Assembly (NCBI GenBank): GCA_015501075.1
Contig: JADNYJ010000301.1
Span: 1-39,717 of the forward strand
Source: Gymnopilus junonius
Lineage: Eukaryota; Basidiomycota; Agaricomycetes; Agaricales; Galerinaceae
DNA length: 39,717 bases
Direction: 5' to 3'
Shown: in pieces, positions 10,620 through 22,086 of the stretch
Layout of the letters: every line of letters begins with the position of its first letter
How positions within the stretch are numbered: the stretch's first letter is position 1
Notes under the pieces: model-generated
Told to the model about the DNA's origin: nothing
Databases searched by the model: none
What the model saw: only the letters and a program-made list of their open reading frames with translations
Translations under genes and position numbers: made by a program

Positions 10620-12253
10620 AGTACTGAGGGGAGACAGACCGCCTGTAAATATTTAGCTTCAATAGATGACGAAATTACACATACTTCGAATGGGTTAATG
10701 TAGTAGTAACACTAGAGGTCTCTCTGAAGCGAGATTTGAAAAGGTCGAAGGAGGATTGGAGGTCCAGAGCGCTGACGAGCTGGAGAAGAGCAGAAGAAAA
10801 GTCTGGACTTTATACCAGCTTGTTTAGGATTTTCAGAACCTCATTGTTGTTTACCGTAAATTGTACAATCGGACTATGTCTGGCACCGTGAGGTATAGTG
10901 ATGTTGAGTCCAAATTAAACCCGCGTCGAGCTTGTTTCAGATTGAAAAGGTCGGGTTTATGTCTGCACTAGCTCCAACAAAAATGGATGTCGTGATAGAG
11001 TAGTCCTATCTGAATACGAAGTAAGCGTCCTGGGACCTTGAAGTAATCACGGTTCTGACAAGACAGATCTGTAGAACAACATTTTGGATTCCACGGCCCA
11101 AAATAAGACGCAGGTGATTTGACACCCCGAGCTTAGAAGAAGTACCAGGAGAGGAACGGACTGAATACAACGGTGAGAGTCAGTGAAGAATCATCTCCGC
11201 CTATTTTGTGACCAAGATTGTCAAGGCCTGTGAATCAGAAAGTTTTCTTTACCCTGGCAATTAAGATAAGTGAGGAACGGACAGGCAGGTGACTTTAATT
11301 TGTTCATAGTTGAAGTTGGTAGCGGAAGCCAGTGTCAAAGTAAATCTTGAGTAAATCTAGTTTGAAGCTTAGCGAAAAAGTTTCGTTTGAATAAAATTGA
11401 GGCGAGTGGTTGGTATATCGTAAAGTAATACCTGGATAGTACTAGGTAACAGCCTTTGACAGACTCAATTGCGAAATCTTCCATTTGGTCCCGGCTGTAT
11501 GTAACTGCGTTCCTGAGTGCCTTCCACTGGCATGTAGGGTTGGAGACAGGCCTCCCTAAAGTTCAAGGCAAAATGGCCAGTTTCAATATACAGGCTCAAA
11601 AAAGTCGGTCGAGGTCGATCGCGAAGTGTGTAGGATCACGAGAGTACGTGTACGCATGTACCTGCTTGTGTCGTATTACGTAATATTGTTTTCCCCGTCT
11701 TCGTCGCTGTCTGGCACAGGGATGGCGCTATGGCCTCTGTCCGTGGCTCTGTGCTGCAGAGACCAGTACACGCAGCAGTCTATGCTCGACTCCCTGCTAT
11801 GCACTGTCTCGCTTTTTGTCTATTTCTACTGTTGTAGAGCCATGTTTGCCTACTCTTCTACGTCTTTTTTATGTGTCATTGTACTGGGAATGTCTACTTT
11901 ACTCAGTTTTCCCTCGATTTCGCTGATTCTCATTCGCAACCCTGCAGTCGTCTTCCTCTGATAGACAGACATTGTCAGTGATTCAACGTTTTTTGAGCAA
12001 TCCAGCCAGAAATCGGATTTTGCTGTTTTGATGATGGTGGTTCGTGCTTAGGGAGTATAGCTCAGCGAAGGGTTCCAAAAATGAAGTAAGAAATTACAAG
12101 AATACGGGAGGAAGAGTACGGAACATTCGATCGAAGGTGGACGCTACAGGCAATGGATGAGTAATGAGAAGGTTTCCTCTTTTCTCAAATTCAGTCATCT
12201 CTATACCGCACTCCCCTCCTCCCCTCCAGAGTCACGGTTATAATATTCTTGCA
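10620..12253. other. intergenic region between the two CVNH genes
   Basis: About 1.6 kb without a supportable gene. The first 200 bp beside the downstream CVNH start presumably contain its promoter and 5' UTR, with a TTTATACC stretch near 10809 that reads GGTATAAAG on the minus strand. The rest has only short open frames with no family resemblance, domain pattern or matching splice sites. The stretch 11650-11960 is C/T-rich and open on the plus strand, but its translation is low-complexity and unconvincing. Confidence 0.5.
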
Positions 12254-13708
12254 CTAGGTGTGAGCAACTTGCGCATGTTTCGCTATGGCTGCATAGCTAT
12301 GTTCATCCCTGGAGAGATGGTGGCCATGCCCGTCGATGTGTGAAACGGGCGCGGAATAAAAGGCACCATTAAAGTTATAGTTATGTTCATTCACTTCGTA
12401 GCCGTGGGCCTGTAAATTGGCGAAGGCACCAGCGCCGAAGAGCCTGAGATGCTCCGCAGCCGTAATGGAGGGGCTAGCACTGGCGCCGTATCCAGTGACA
12501 CCAGCGACGAGAGTTTGTATCTGCTCGGAAACATGATGCATGGCAGACTTGGTCACAACGGCAATAGCAGCCTCCATGGCAATAGTTAATTGCTCGTGCA
12601 TAGCGATGGTAACATGCTCGACGGTGGTCTCCGCAATGCGAGTGAGTGTCTCTTTCATGACAGGGTGCTGCGCGAAGACGCTCAGGTCAGGTTCGGCGAT
12701 GACCTTGAATTTCATCCAGGGCACTTCGCTCAGCATGACCGACAGCTTCTGGTTCAGCTCGACGAGGATTAAGGCACCATCCTGGTTACGAAGGCGAATG
12801 CGGAGGTCAATGCTGGCGGTGTGAGGCTGTTCCCCAGCATGGGTGCGGTATTTGACTACCAAAAAGAAATTGTGTAGGGAGTACTCGAAGCACAGTTTGC
12901 TAAAGCCTTTGTGGTCCCAGAGCAGCTGGCCATTAACAAACCCGATGATTTCGTCAAGATCAATGTGGGCATCTGTAGTGGAACCATCGAGGCGTTGACA
13001 TTCGGCATGGAGAACGGTGCCCTTGAGTCCAAGTTTGGTGCAAGTCTCTTCGATCAAGAGCAATTTGCTAGACCTAAAAAATGAAATTTGATTAACTTAT
13101 AATGGTGGCCCGGAAGTTCTGTTCATGACTTACGACCTGAATTTCGAAGAAGAGAAATATGAGGAGGAGGAGGAAGACTTTGTGACCGAAGACGTTGAGA
13201 CGGAAGTGGTCATAGAAGTTGAAGAGGCGGCAGAGACCATGCTGCTGGCGCTGGCAACACTAGAGTTCGATGCCGTGCTGGCCGCTGAAAGTTCTCTGGA
13301 TATTTCAGGGGCTTTGACTATCTCGGCCTTCTTCCGGTGGTCATCGAAAGGACATCACTCGGTCAATGGCTACGAAATAGAGGGTCAAAAGACTTACACA
13401 TCTAGTGGAATAACCTCCAGAACACCATCGGTGTTCTGAATGTGTTGGTTGAGGTCGAGCGTGCTCTCAACTAACTTGCCGGCTTGATTCTTAAGTTTAG
13501 CAACGAGCAAACCGTTAGTGATGTGGACGTTTTCCGCAACGTGGCTGAAGCCTCGTCCTCCCCATGTCAGTTCACCGTCGACATTGCCAATGTAGTCGTT
13601 GAGTGAAATTGAAGATTGGACAGACGTCTTATTGTCTGCTTTTTTGCACAGAGCGGAAAGGACGCCCTTGGTGATGGTGATCTTTTCGGTCGATTTTGAG
13701 AAACGCAT
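12254..13708 (-). CDS. double cyanovirin-N homology (CVNH) domain protein, paralogue 2
   Basis: Three exons (13708-13400, 13330-13134, 13073-12254) encode about 441 aa with the same plan as paralogue 1: an N-terminal CVNH domain (ISLNDYIGNVDGELTW, then LDLNQHIQNTDGVL), a Ser-rich linker on its own exon, a second CVNH domain (IDLDEIIGFVNGQLLW, then IDLRIRLRNQDG), and the conserved block starting EVPWMKFKVIAEPDLSVFAQ. The intron 2 donor GTAAGT at 13133 matches the equivalent position in paralogue 1. Domain 2 and the following block are far more conserved between copies than domain 1, the linker or the extreme C-terminus, which here lacks the dense His tail. The intron 1 acceptor (GGAAG at 13335-13331) is the only one that keeps the frame and is less certain. 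The function is unknown; a mannose-type glycan lectin is the family expectation. Confidence 0.78.
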
Positions 13709-16685
13709 TGTGATTGAACTGGGATAGGAAACTCAGTAAATTCTAGATACGCAGATAAAAAATACTAACAATGTTTTGTGAGGGATAGGCGGCACTTGAA
13801 GCTGGCAATAGGTTTTCTTTGAAGACTCTTGAAGGCAAGGTAAGGAGTTTTGAGGCCTAGGAGCTGTTCTTATATTTCTGGCATGCGGTTTTTTCGGGAT
13901 CATAGGGACGGCGAAAGTGAACTTTGTGGCGCCGACCTTCATGTCCGGAAAGTAAGTTTGTATTTAGTGTCAGCAAAATCCTTCCCACTACAGTAACCCA
14001 TAGGATCCAAATCGCCTAAAAATGGCGCGAATAGGACCCCTTTCGAAGCTATGTCGAAAATAGCCTCAGGCAATAGATAATCCCGAAGAGAGAAGTCTGA
14101 GATCCAGAATCGCTTGACATCTTGACTGAGGAGTTTCAGTGTTCTCGTAACCTTGATGAATATTTGTGCGGCCGAAGGTAGATCTCGCGGATGGGACACA
14201 CCAATGTCAGGCGGCTCCACTTATCCCAAGAATAGCATTGGAGAGCAGAAAAAAGTGTACTGATATTGCGGGCAATTGTAGGATTTCGCATATTAGTGCG
14301 ATGCCAGCATTATCGTGCCAAATTTGGGTCGATTTGAAAGGAAATCCAAACAAAAAATTGTGTCCAAGAAGTGGGGCTGTAGTGAGAGGCAGTAAAATAT
14401 TTCGGTCTGAGATGTCACATTAATCCAGAGTTCAAATCGCACACGACGAAGAATAAGATTCAGACGAGTGAGAAGAGCAAAAAATGAATTTCCAGCTTGA
14501 CTCAGACCTCGCAAGATCACAAGACATTCAGACGAAGTCGCCGGTTCCAATGCACATCCGAGGGTAATTCAAAGATAGACCTGAGAATTGGCAGTATGCT
14601 GCTGCAGCAACGCAACGGGATAGAGAAAGACAGAGGACAAACAGAGGATCCGGAGGAGAGCCTTGATTGCTTCTATTTTGGTTTGTGTGGTCCCGTTCTC
14701 GGTCTGTTTTCGTGCACGCACAGCCACAAAATCCCACTTTAATTGTGGACGTGTCATTTTCGTTATCCGCTCTTTTGATCTCACCGGAGGCAAACATATC
14801 ATCGGCTTCACCTAAGGTTTAAGCAGGCAGTTTACTCTCAGGATGCAAGCTTAATTAGAGGAACGTGAGAGTCGGCGATTCGGTGGCCGCAGTGGTGAGT
14901 AAGCACTAAAATGCCATACATCCAAAGAACAACAAGCTGCATTACAATTTCGCGGGAATACTTGGAATGGAAAATAACCTTTACTAACTAGATGTCTTTG
15001 CAGTTTATCTTCCAGAGCGTCCGATTATCCTTTCGAAGTCACTTGGCCAATATTTATGATAGCGTCGCATACTAAGGCATGATGCACATGCTCGAACTTG
15101 AACAAACAACAACTTGGGTTCTGACAGGCGCAGTTGACACCGTCGCAACTAAAGTAACAAAATTAGACATACTTAAGCTGATGAGGAAGACTTAGAACTG
15201 GACCATACAATACGGAACGCTGTTCTGTTGGAGGTGAATGCTTGGGTATGAAGATTTCGAAGCAGATGTTAGGCTCACCTCGAAATAGATCTATGAACAC
15301 CCAAGCGCTGATTTCAACGACTGTAGTTCCAAGGCGAAAGAAAGTCGGGCACTATTCATGATACCTCTCTGAGTCCACGATGCGCAGTGGAGTGGAATTC
15401 TCGACAGCGAAGCCCTGGGAAGTTCGTGTGCAAAATCCACCAATACAATATAATGGCAATCACTTGGCTACCCTCGGTGTAATTAATTCCGAATCTTTCT
15501 ATTCGGTTCAATTGAATTTAAATTTTATATGCCATGTTCAATTGACAGCATCGACAGCTTCATACATTGTTACGGCTTACCAATATACAGTGGCACCTGT
15601 CCGAATAAATGTAAGTATATGAATAGTTCCTTTGAAAATCGGGGGAAGCATCAAGCATTTTCCTTCAGAATGCCGGCGTTAAAGGCATGAAATATATATC
15701 AAATGAATCAGAGCCACAGAGCAGGCGCAATGACCAGCTTGGTCAGGTATCGTTCAACTTGAATGCCCTCAGTCAAACGTCCAGGATACGTCATTTCAAT
15801 GCGATGCTTTTTAATTGGCCGTTATAATTGGCAAGAACCCGACATATGTTACTGATGGTACGGTTATAAGCCATGCAGTGATCCACTAGTACACTGTCCA
15901 TGTTTTCTTTGAAGCTCATCACGTTTAATACGATCAATTCTTCTGTCTAGCCAGCATTTCCCGGCTTGCACATTCTAGAATATATCATACATAATACAAG
16001 TCAAATATACCCATCGGGGCCATTTCCCCTTTCCCCGACTACAAGCCTGACTTGGCCATGATTTTGGCTCACTGCCGAAATAAATTTTCCGAGCTTATGC
16101 TTGTTTGTAGGTGAGCTTTCCTTGAAAGAATAATCAGAATACAGTAACAGAATTTTTGTTCGACCTACCCCCTCTAGCCAGACTGGCTGGTCCCGGCGAC
16201 GGGTAATACATACCCCATTTGAAATTAAACACCGAATCAGGTAACTACGTAGCGCCACTCAAAGTTCAACAAACGCATGTTTCACAAGGTCTCATGTACT
16301 ATGTCATTTGTTGGACGACACTAAATTTACAAGTACGTCGTTCTGGTCGTTGGTGCACTAGGCTCCGAGACAGGGAGCTATCAGCTCCTTTAGCAGTGAC
16401 GTCATGTCATTCCACCTTGGGAATCCGATGTTTGAAAGACACGGAAGCAGTTCTAACTCCCTTACCATCGAGCAACTATGTTCGTACTAACCACTGTAAA
16501 GTCCTCGATTCGTTCTCCTTCTACTAAGGCAGCAATTTCCGCTGCTGGCAGGTGCAACAGTACAAGGTCGGTTAATACCTCGATTAGCGCCCATTCCCTG
16601 ACGGACGGTGGAATAGGCTCTATACGAGGTTCAGTTTACTATCTTCATACAAAGGACCAACTAATACGCGCCTTTTATCAGCACC
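13709..16685. other. gene-poor intergenic region
   Basis: About 3 kb. The first 200 bp are the upstream region of CVNH paralogue 2. Short open frames occur on both strands (for example 14528-14797 minus and 15380-15622 plus), but none shows a recognisable domain, a consistent intron pattern or a repeat. I see no tRNA or repeat structure that I can support. It may contain a fast-evolving gene that cannot be called by eye. Confidence 0.45.
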
Positions 16686-17201
16686 ATGCACGACAATGAC
16701 CCAGAAGTATGTTCGACATCGTTTCGCGTTTTATGCTACCCTTTTGACAAAAATCTACTTACAACATAGGTCCTTCAGAAGGAGAAGAATCGGGTTCTTT
16801 CTCGAAACATAAACGACAAAACTTCAGCACCGCATGAAAACGCACCAGGCTGGAACGAATCTCTCGCATCTGCCTCGGAGGCAGCCGTCAAGGTCTGCTG
16901 GTGGTCTATTACAGTGGAGCTTACCCAATGACGTTTTACCCATCGTCAGGCTGATAAATCGCCAGGAAGCCCTGGAGAATTGCAGTCCAAGACCGTGGAG
17001 TACATGCGGGCCCGCCGCGTAGAGGAGGGAGACGGGTCTGCATCGACTACGGCTTACTATTCTCGTGATGAAGTCAAGGGCCCGCTGTCAGGTGCCCAGG
17101 GAAAAGAAGAAGTGGGTGATGCTACAGAAGATTCGATTCTAAAGAAGCTGAAGGAATTAAAAGGCAAAGTAATCATGACGCCCAGTGAAGAAGATGTATG
17201 A
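16686..17201 (+). CDS. small conserved-looking protein, unknown function
   Basis: Three exons (16686-16706, 16770-16892, 16950-17201) join in frame to give 131 aa with GT-AG introns of 63 and 57 nt. The start MHDNDPE lies 21 nt before the first donor. The protein is hydrophilic and charged, with no signal peptide or membrane segment. The segment HENAPGWNESLASASEAAVK followed by ADK resembles a motif I associate with a small conserved fungal protein family of unknown role, but I cannot name it. It ends in a Lys-rich helix (ILKKLKELKGKV) and an acidic PSEEDV tail. The exon 3 acceptor at 16949 was chosen because it alone keeps the ELQSKTVEYMRARR frame; the nearby acceptor at 16965 shifts frame. 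An upstream open frame overlapping the start is treated as 5' UTR. Confidence 0.65.
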
Positions 17202-18082
17202 TATTTCCCTCTGTGCGTTTAGTCGACCTAACTAATTGTCGTTTTCCTGTAGGTCAAAGCAGATCGAGGAGAAGCATAAGTACTCTTTCCTTCATCGAGA
17301 TTTCGATTTATTCTTCAAGCTGCAACCATTAATCAGCGACCGCATTCACACCACTTTAATTCCATTTCCTTATTTTGTCAATTCTCATGGTTATGCCTAC
17401 GCAATTGTTCAATTTCTAGACTCACCATTAAGACTAATCTGGATTCCAGTTCGTCCAATTTAAGTCACAAATTCCCATACGAAGTATGAAGCTGACAATC
17501 GAAGTAAGCTTTCATTCAACTAAATGGTGAATATGTAAGCCATAATCACAAGCTTCAGGAAATCGATAACTCTAGAAACGTTTCAAACGCAGCGCTCGTT
17601 GCCTTTGCGCAAAAAGGAACCTTTTTGCATAATACGTAGGCTTGCGATGATGTCATAAGCCCCTATTTAATACCGGGCTCTGCCGCGATTGCTTACTTAT
17701 ATAAATTCTATTCAACATCAGGTGGTTGGCTGTTAGAGGACATCTGGGATTCGATCAGAGGCCCATTTGAAGTCCTCTTCTCTTAGAAATCCTCAGAGAT
17801 GCAGAAGGCTATAACAGTAAATTTCTGACAGCTTCATGCCCTGCAATTATTATGCAGAGAGCAAAGACTGGGCTCGTGAACAGTGCTTTATCCGATCACG
17901 CTCCTATTTCAAATGTGCACATGCCAAAGCTTGCCCGCCAGACGTGCCGATGAGACAATCAAGCCAAGATCTCGCCCTCGCTTATTTCTGATATTTTCAA
18001 AATTTATTAGGTGTACACTAATTACAAGCTAGAGACGCTTTGTGGATTGTGGCAAGCCAAAAAATGGTGTAAGGCTTACAGG
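17202..18082. other. intergenic region
   Basis: About 0.9 kb following the small gene. The first part probably holds its 3' UTR. A 75-codon open frame (17236-17463) follows the stop with no start context or domain. I see nothing else that can be supported. Confidence 0.45.
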
Positions 18083-18867
18083 TAGTGCTGTGTTGGATTG
18101 CTATTTCGCCATGTTACCAACGTGAGATTGGTTTGGGGTCTGCTGTGACGTTAGAAACCCATGTTACTAACTGTTATTTTGTTACATAATCATCCAAAAT
18201 AAGAAAAAATTTCGGCGTTAGATAACACGTAAATAACGTCGGACTGAGGTAAATAACACGTTAATAACCTACGACACCTAAAAGAAACTGTCGACACTAC
18301 ACTCGCCCAGTTTTCCGACTACCTTTGCTGGTTTATCTCAACAGCCCTGACACTATCTGCGCCAATCCTTCGCTTCCTGGCTATCATTGTCGAGGATTTT
18401 TGCTTGCACCAAGTCAAGGAGGTGAACAAGTGTGATGTCATTGCCAGAATTTTTGAACTTTTCAGCGAGATCAAGGAGATCGGCAAGATCTCCTTGAGAT
18501 AACATGTCCAGGAGTTGATAACAAGGTAGTCGTGTTGTTATTTCAAAGTTTTCGAGCAATACAGCAAAATTTCGAGTGCCGGAGTAATGCCGGAGTTGTC
18601 TAATTTGGAGGCACGTGACGTCCGAACGGACGCGCGCACCCAAAAAATCAAGCTATACTTAATGGTCAAATTTAATGGGTATCACTCTGCCAAATTGCAT
18701 ATAATAAATTATCAGAATGACTCGACAGCTCTGCTGATGCTTTGAGAGTTTCTCACAGTTTCTAACATGCAGTTTTTGACCCCCCCATGTTAGAAACGTT
18801 ACTAACATGTTATTAACACGTGATATACTGGTCTGTTACTAACATAGAGCCAACCAACACAGCACTA
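18083..18867. mobile_element. hAT-type non-autonomous element, 785 bp, intact 8-bp target duplication
   Basis: The termini are TAGTGCTGTGTTGG at 18083 and its reverse complement ending at 18867. A perfect 8-bp target duplication CTTACAGG flanks it (18075-18082 and 18868-18875). The 8-bp duplication and the TAGTG end are typical of the hAT superfamily. Subterminal sequences carry repeated GTTATTAACACGT/GTTACTAACATG motifs on both sides. There is no transposase, but the centre contains an uninterrupted minus-strand frame of 96 codons (18353-18643; see the separate entry). The perfect duplication suggests a fairly recent insertion. Confidence 0.88.
18353..18643 (-). CDS. hypothetical 96-aa ORF inside the hAT MITE
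   Basis: An uninterrupted frame in the middle of the 785-bp element, reading MGARVRSDVTCLQIRQLRHY at the start and rich in Leu/Asp helical segments (LLDMLSQGDLADLLDLAEKF). It is not recognised. It is not part of a hAT transposase that I know and lacks a BED finger or dimerisation-domain signature. It may be a captured host-gene fragment or chance. Base composition is richer in GC than the AT-rich arms of the element, which fits captured sequence. Confidence 0.35.
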   Translation of the reverse strand: MGARVRSDVTCLQIRQLRHYSGTRNFAVLLENFEITTRLPCYQLLDMLSQGDLADLLDLAEKFKNSGNDITLVHLLDLVQAKILDNDSQEAKDWRR

Positions 18868-20039
18868 CTTACAGGCCAGCTGGGCAGTGGGCGGCGAGCT
18901 TAAAAATAAGTCAGCCGCCTTTTCAATTTGAAATTCAATTTGGGGCCTTTTGGTGGGGGTGCACGTGAGGGGGTCGGGTTTTGCCGCCGCGCAAGGCGCG
19001 TCGCATCACGCGGCGCGTTTTACGAATTCCAGATTTACAAGTATTCCTTCTTCCTTTTCGAGACCGTCGGTTTGGCAGATCGCAGCTCTACTTCTTTCTT
19101 TTTTCCAGCAGGTCAAGTAAGTATGTACGTAAAGTTAGCCAAATAACCGTACTCATTGGTATGCTTAGATATTCTGCGACTATTCTTATCCACTAGTATT
19201 TCCCCGATACGCCCAACTAATGGTCCTTGAATTATCCATACGACTGTCAGTCTTTGGAGAGAGAAGCTGATATTAGAAGAACCTTTCTTGGTGGAAGCGT
19301 CGACGTCAACGAATTGCGGAGAATTAGTCGCGAAGTAGAAGTAGGGTAAGTGCTCTTCTAATATTTTTTACATGTTTAAGCTCTACTTATCGACCTGCAC
19401 AATGGTAGAGCACGACTGCCTTCCTTTGCGATACGGACCTAGCCTCCACCGTAAGCTGTTGGTTACTATCAACCCTTGAGATACATTTTTCTTCGTGGCA
19501 TCGAGGACCTTATTAGTAATGCACCTACGCCGCTCAGGGAGGCGTACATCGCACCAGACACTGGCAGTATAGGGTAAACTTCGGTTGCAGTCGCTTCTCG
19601 GACTCTGATGAACGGCCTAAAACAATCGCAGGTCCGATAAAACTCTTCCATGCAATTACTACAGACGCCAAAAATAGAGCAGCAAAAAATAGCTCAGAGG
19701 AATGACTGGTCCTAGTCGCATAGCCTCTGCAAGGAGCCTTCATCTTTAACAAGGCCACCAAAGCTTTCGGAAGAACTTCTCCGCTTTTCTAGGCCGCACT
19801 GTCGAATTGATCCTTTTTGCCGATGGAGCACCCTTGTGTACGAAGAAAAAACCCTTCCTCCAGGTTCATGTGATGACAGTTGGTGCAAATTCTGTTTAGC
19901 GGTTGTCGCTCGCGCCTGAAAGTGGATGTATGTCGGGCATTCAACGGATTTCTGGATCCTTTTCTCCAAGTATTAAAGACGACAATCGATGTCGGCAAAG
20001 CTCAAGTGGACATTACTCGCGTTTCCAGAACATAAGCAA
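18868..20039. other. intergenic region upstream of the endoglucanase
   Basis: About 1.2 kb. An exon-like stretch at 19252-19347 reads SLEREADIRRTFLGGSVDVN and ends in a GTAAG donor-like site, but no partner exon was found. The last few hundred bases should contain the endoglucanase promoter. No tRNA or repeat was identified. Confidence 0.4.
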
Positions 20040-21927
20040 ATGAAGTCCTCTCCTTCTAAGCTCACCTATCTGGCGGTGCTCTCTGCGCTCAGCACGCCCG
20101 TGGTATCTCAGGTTGCCGTCTGGGGTCAATGCGGAGTACGTGTTGGGGTTTAGCTCAGCGTCTTAACTTGGCTAACAGTTTTTTTCTCAAGGGTCAATAT
20201 TATTCTGGTCCGACTACCTGCGATTCTGGATCGACTTGTGTCTTTTCCAACCCATGTAAGTAGTGAACAAAATCTTGTGTTAACAAAAAGTTCATATTTC
20301 TACCCTAGACTATTCGCAATGCCTACCAGGAACCGCCACTACTTCCACTCCGACCAGCACTCCATCGTCTGCTCCTGGTGGAGGTAGTACGGGTACCCCC
20401 ACCACGACCTCCCCCTCGCCGACCAATTCCGTCTGCCCTGGAGGAACCACTAAATTCAAATTCTTCGGTGTCAACGAGTCCGGTGCTGAGTTTGGCAACA
20501 CTGTCATCCCAGCAAGTTCAAGTTTGTTCAGTTCCTCTTTGCCCATGTTCATTTTGGTATTCTAGGGAGAACTCGGAAAGGACTATACCTTCCCAAGCCC
20601 AAGTTCCATAGATTACTTTGTTGGACAGGGATTCAACACCTTCCGTCTTCCCTTCTTGATGGAACGCCTGAGCCCTCCTTCGACTGGCCTTACTGGACCT
20701 TTCAACCAAACTTACCTAAGTGGCTTGCAAACCGTATGGGCGCTGTTTTGGAATAGAAATTGAGAAACTGACAAATCGGCAACACAGATCATTTCTTATA
20801 TCACTGGAAAGGGTGCCTTCGTTCTCCTTGACCGTAGGTGCATTTTCTTTTCAACGATGTGAATATGAATGACGTCCAACTTCCAGCCCACAACTTTATG
20901 AGCTACAATGGCGCACAGATCACCGACACTACAACGTAAGCTTTTTAGGCTATCGTCTTGAAAATGTACAGCTGACTTCCTGTCTCCTAGATTCCAGACA
21001 TGTGAGTTCCTTGTGGCTTAGGATACATATGGCGAACTAACATAAGACTAGGGTGGCAAAACTTGGCAACCCTCTTCGTGAGTACATGAAAGTTTAGCTT
21101 TTGCCCGATTCCAAACACATTCCGGTCTTTATAGAAATCCAATGACAACGTCATTTTCGGTATGCTATTCCGTCTCTACTTCAGGAGAGATTTGTTTTTA
21201 ACATCGAATTCATAGACATCATGAACGAGCCTAATGGCATGGACGCCAGCATTGTCTTCGATTTGGTGAGCATCATAGCTTATCATTCAGGTCGTATATT
21301 CAAGTTTTAATATTTCAGAGCCAAGCTGCTATCAACGGTATCCGTGCCTCCGGTGCCACTTCCCAACTTATTCTTGTAGAAGGAACTTGTCAGTTGTTCC
21401 AGCTTCACTTGCTTTCGGTTTCTCTGACGCCCCTCCCCGCGCAAAGCTTGGACTGGTGCATGGACTTGGGAATCTTCAGGAAATGCAGGCGTCTTTGGTG
21501 CGATCAAAGATCCCAACAACAACGTCGCCATCGAAATGCACCAGTACCTCGACTCTGACGGTTCCGGTACCTCTGACCAGTGCGTCAACGCCACCATCGG
21601 TGCCGACCGTCTGCAAGTTGCGACCCAGTGGCTCCAGCAGAACGGTATCAAGGCATTACTGGGCGAAATTGGGGCTGGGTCGAATCCTACGTGTATTTCT
21701 GCTGTCCAGAGCGCTTTGTGCTCTATGCAAGAAACTGATGTGTGGCTTGGCGCTCTCTGGTGGGCTGCTGGTCCTTGGTGGGGAACTGTGAGTTTCTTTT
21801 TCGTCGTTGTTTATTTTTTTTAGTTAGCTAATGGCGCCGATGAATATAGTACTACCAATCCATCGAGCCCCCCGATGGTGCTGCTATTCCCTCCATCCTT
21901 CCTCAGGCCCTTGTTCCTTTCCTTTAA
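20040..21927 (+). CDS. secreted endo-beta-1,4-glucanase, CBM1 + GH5 catalytic domain
   Basis: Hydrolyses internal beta-1,4 bonds of cellulose outside the cell. Thirteen exons total 1227 nt (408 aa): 20040-20135, 20192-20255, 20309-20511, 20566-20733, 20788-20833, 20887-20935, 20991-21001, 21052-21077, 21135-21159, 21216-21265, 21319-21388, 21447-21787 and 21850-21927. Domain order: a signal peptide (MKSSPSKLTYLAVLSALSTP, cleaved near VVSQ), a fungal CBM1 cellulose-binding module (VWGQCGGQYYSGPTTC...YSQCLPG), a Thr/Ser/Pro linker, then GH5 with FKFFGVNESGAEFG, FRLPFLMERL, the acid/base Glu in DIMNEPNG, EMHQYLDSDGSG and the nucleophile Glu in LLGEIGAG. The layout matches EGII-type (GH5 subfamily 5) enzymes. 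The third intron (20512-20565) has a GC donor (GCAAGT). Exon 7 is an 11-nt microexon. No frame damage was seen, so it is probably active. Confidence 0.94.
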
Positions 21928-22086
21928 ATATTTCTGCGTGCAAAATTTCGCCTCATGATTGGAGGTGAACAGATAAAGAAGGGAAAATTACTAGTCCAAA
22001 ATGTACGTACGCTATTCCGAGAATTTATTGAACCAAATACGGGCCCAAGCCCGCAGCAATCTATAAAGCCTTGCGGTGTCTTTTAC

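Noticed and set aside
11456..11961. Overlapping plus-strand open frames (75 and 111 codons)
   Set aside because: The translation is low-complexity, aromatic/Ser/Cys-rich with no domain, and splice sites and start context are lacking.
12050..12085. TAGCTCAGCG, an A-box-like sequence before CVNH paralogue 2
   Set aside because: No matching B box or cloverleaf could be found downstream.
14293..14811. Several 80-90 codon frames on both strands
   Set aside because: They overlap each other in different frames with no recognisable protein features; typical of chance openness.
16478..16699. 73-codon plus-strand frame overlapping the start of the small gene
   Set aside because: It is in a different frame from the spliced gene, has no domain and no splice continuation; treated as 5' UTR.
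19385..19455. Possible tRNA (TGCACAATGGTAGAGC resembles an A box)
   Set aside because: There is no B box (GGTTCGANTCC-like) within range and no acceptor pairing.
21307..21651. Minus-strand 114-codon frame
   Set aside because: It is antisense to the GH5 catalytic exons, which carry clear enzyme motifs.
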